From positions 1 through 64,000 of the forward strand of contig CAKRFU010000006.1 in assembly GCA_934320845.1 (NCBI GenBank): a DNA stretch of 64,000 nt, given 5' to 3'. The translations under genes were made by a program, and so were the position numbers. A model generated the notes under the pieces. The model was given only the letters and a program-made list of their open reading frames with translations, did not search any database and was not told the DNA's origin. Below, one piece after another: positions 62,212 through 64,000 of the stretch; position 1 is the stretch's first letter, and every line of letters begins with the position of its first letter. Origin of the DNA: an uncultured Lachnospiraceae bacterium (lineage in GTDB: Bacteria; Bacillota; Clostridia; Lachnospirales; Lachnospiraceae).

Positions 62212-63048
62212 ATGGGAAGGTTAAAAAGTCTTGGTTCAAAACTTCTGGCAGGACCTTATTTGATATGGATGCTTTTATTTACTGTCGTTCCGCTTGGTCT
62301 AATTATATATAATGCGTTTACAAACTCTGACGGAAGATTTACTTTTAAATATGTATCGGCTATTGCGGCTCCTGTGAATTTTAAACCGCTTCTGTTAAGT
62401 TTTCAGATGTCACTTATAGTGACGGTTGTATGTCTTTTACTGGCATTTCCGCTGGCGGTTATTCTAAGTAAATATTCCACTGACAAGAATAGTTTTATCG
62501 TTATGATTTTTATCTTGCCGATGTGGATGAACTTTATGCTTAGGACACTTGCATGGAGACTTATATTGCTCAACAATGGATTTTTAAATCAGTTTCTTAC
62601 AATGCTTGGACTATCAAAAGTTTATCTTATGAATACAAAAGCGGCTATTATTTTTGGAACGGCATATGACTATTTTCCTTTTATGGTGCTTCCGATATAC
62701 AATGCAGTCGCAAAGATAGACAAGGACGTTATAAATGCAGCAAAAGATCTTGGTGCAACAAACATGATTGTGCTTAGAAAAATAATACTTCCGCTTAGTG
62801 TGCCAGGAATTGTCAGCGGAATAACCATGGTTTTAGTTCCTTCAATGAGTGAATTTGTAATAGCGGATATGCTCGGAGGAGGAAAGATATATCTGATTGG
62901 CAATGCAATAGAGCAGGCATTTAATTCGGGTTATGCCGATGTACATGCCGGTTCGGGACTGTCTATGTCGCTTATGGTACTCATTCTTATAAGTATTGTT
63001 ATTTATAGGATATTTGATAAGGGAAAGGAGTCGGAGAGCATATGGTAA
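62212..63048 (+). CDS. potB: Spermidine/putrescine ABC transporter permease
   Basis: A 278-residue permease with six helices; the opening AGPYLIWMLLFTVVPLGLII and EAA-like loop INAAKDLGATNMIVLRKIIL are PotB-type. ATG 62212 behind AAAGGAGG. It overlaps potC by seven bases. Confidence 0.94.
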   Translation: MGRLKSLGSKLLAGPYLIWMLLFTVVPLGLIIYNAFTNSDGRFTFKYVSAIAAPVNFKPLLLSFQMSLIVTVVCLLLAFPLAVILSKYSTDKNSFIVMIFILPMWMNFMLRTLAWRLILLNNGFLNQFLTMLGLSKVYLMNTKAAIIFGTAYDYFPFMVLPIYNAVAKIDKDVINAAKDLGATNMIVLRKIILPLSVPGIVSGITMVLVPSMSEFVIADMLGGGKIYLIGNAIEQAFNSGYADVHAGSGLSMSLMVLILISIVIYRIFDKGKESESIW

Positions 63049-63839
63049 AAGGAAATAAAGTATTACAAAAGATTTATCTTGCCGTTATACTCATAATGCT
63101 TTATCTTCCGATAGGAGTTTTGATTGTATCTTCTGTTAATGCATCTGAAAAAAATAAGGCAGTATGGGGAGGATTTTCATTTGCGGCATATATTGAGCTG
63201 TTTCATGATGAAACAATAATGAATGCGCTTTATACTACAGTAGTGCTTGCAGCAGGAGCGGGATTTGCAGCTACGATACTTGGAACTCTTGCATGCATAG
63301 GCATGATAGGGATGAGCAAGAAAATGCGTTCAGCGGTTATGGGTGTTACCAATATTCCTATGCTAAATGCTGATGTAGTTACGGGTATAGCACTTATGCT
63401 GTTGTTTACAAGATTTACGGAATTGAATTTTTCAACCATGATGATAGCACATATAACATTGATAATACCGTATGTTGTCCTATCGGTCTGGCCTAAAGTA
63501 ATGCAGCTTAATATAAGCACATATGAAGCGGCGTTAGACCTTGGGGCATCAAGGCTTTATGCTATGTGGAAGGTAGTCATACCGGATATTATGTCGGGGA
63601 TATTGTCAGGTTTTCTTTTAGCTTTCACGATGTCACTTGATGATTTCTCAGTGACATATTTTACAAAAGCACCGGGAATACACACTATGTCTACCATGAT
63701 AAATGCTGAGTACAGAAAAGGTATCCAGACAGAGATATATGCGCTTTCAACGATTATTTTTATAATAGTTCTGCTGGTGCTTTTTATGATAAACAGAAAA
63801 AGTGCTATGTCTTTGAAAAAGAAGGGGGCAGCAGCATGA
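63042..63839 (+). CDS. potC: Spermidine/putrescine ABC transporter permease
   Basis: A 265-residue PotC-type permease: VILIMLYLPIGVLIVSSVNAS opening (in parts) and EAA loop YEAALDLGASRLYAMWKVVI, LAFTMSLDDFSVTYF. It pairs with PotB. Its stop overlaps the potD start by three bases. Confidence 0.95.
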   Translation: MVKGNKVLQKIYLAVILIMLYLPIGVLIVSSVNASEKNKAVWGGFSFAAYIELFHDETIMNALYTTVVLAAGAGFAATILGTLACIGMIGMSKKMRSAVMGVTNIPMLNADVVTGIALMLLFTRFTELNFSTMMIAHITLIIPYVVLSVWPKVMQLNISTYEAALDLGASRLYAMWKVVIPDIMSGILSGFLLAFTMSLDDFSVTYFTKAPGIHTMSTMINAEYRKGIQTEIYALSTIIFIIVLLVLFMINRKSAMSLKKKGAAA

Positions 63840-64000
63840 TAAGAAAAAGTATAAAGAGAATAACGGCAGCACTATTGTTTGTCAGCATAACGGTATCATC
63901 CATGTTTTTTCTGACATCCTGCAAAAATAAAGGGACTTCATCAAAAAAAAGAATAGTGGTTTTTAATTACGGTGATTACATTGACCAGACATTGCTTGAT
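63836..64000 (+). CDS. potD: Spermidine/putrescine-binding lipoprotein, 5' part
   Basis: The first 55 codons are present; the gene runs off the window. A signal peptide ends in the lipobox FLTSC (Cys29), and IVVFNYGDYIDQTLLD is the standard PotD mature N-terminus. It would supply polyamines to PotABC. Confidence 0.92.
   Translation, partial: MIRKSIKRITAALLFVSITVSSMFFLTSCKNKGTSSKKRIVVFNYGDYIDQTLLD

Overview
The window looks like a chromosomal segment of an AT-rich, low-GC Gram-positive of the Clostridia, most likely a Lachnospiraceae member (Butyrivibrio, Roseburia or Lachnospira type). The grounds are: tRNA genes without encoded CCA, TTG and GTG starts behind strong GGAGG ribosome sites, GHKL/LytTR signalling, class III fructose-bisphosphatase, the small YjfB protein and the Clostridia-type Ter stress cluster. 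The genus is inference. The 3' tip of a 23S rRNA opens the window.

Layout. 1-860: end of 23S rRNA, then six tRNAs (Asn, Thr, CAT-anticodon, Asp, Val, Leu) and a terminator; no 5S gene follows the 23S. 960-5960: an accessory block with an XRE regulator coupled to an atypical Ser/Thr kinase and several exported or membrane proteins. 6000-10650: an operon of small proteins I do not recognise, ending in a 453-residue membrane-associated protein, a tiny basic membrane peptide and a 40-residue zinc ribbon. It is controlled by a divergent XRE regulator with a clear operator between -35 and -10, and is the best candidate here for an undescribed system. 10900-11900: an Rpn/PD-(D/E)XK nuclease gene broken by one amber codon. 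12100-14030: an AAA ATPase plus TOPRIM-like pair resembling anti-phage modules, running straight into the Ter island.

14060-30100: Ter-type stress-response island. It holds phosphoribosyltransferase-TRSP, StiP, an HpcH/HpaI-like lyase, rhomboid protease, YceG-like protein, TelA, three TerD paralogues, a P-type Ca2+ ATPase, M50 metalloprotease and HAD phosphatase, then apt and an NCS2 purine permease. Known Ter systems combine a nucleoside-like-metabolite biosynthetic module with TerD/TelA proteins at the membrane; gene content and order here fit.

30200-36700: LacI-type regulator, YjfB, a TPP riboswitch with thiD and a CytX-type transporter, and convergent fbp. 36900-45160: a CehA-type PHP hydrolase, a carbohydrate-type ABC importer (two permeases, lipoprotein, ATPase) with an HAD phosphatase, then a MATE exporter. 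45170-53560: alanine/sodium symporter, cysS, a zinc-type binding lipoprotein, a membrane diguanylate cyclase and a YicI-type alpha-xylosidase. 53660-57280: a GHKL/LytTR two-component pair facing a promoter with a 21-bp-phased direct repeat, a structured leader and a secreted papain-like cysteine peptidase. 57300-60950: AraC regulator, HAD phosphatase, CgeB-like glycosyltransferase and two small proteins. 61125-64000: potABC and the start of potD.

Two dispersed repeat families occupy intergenic space: an 80-95 bp double-hairpin element ending in a terminator (four copies, 26.4-32.0 kb) and a GGGTCAAAA palindrome (two copies, 55.7 and 60.2 kb). No CRISPR array, IS element, integrase or replication origin was seen.
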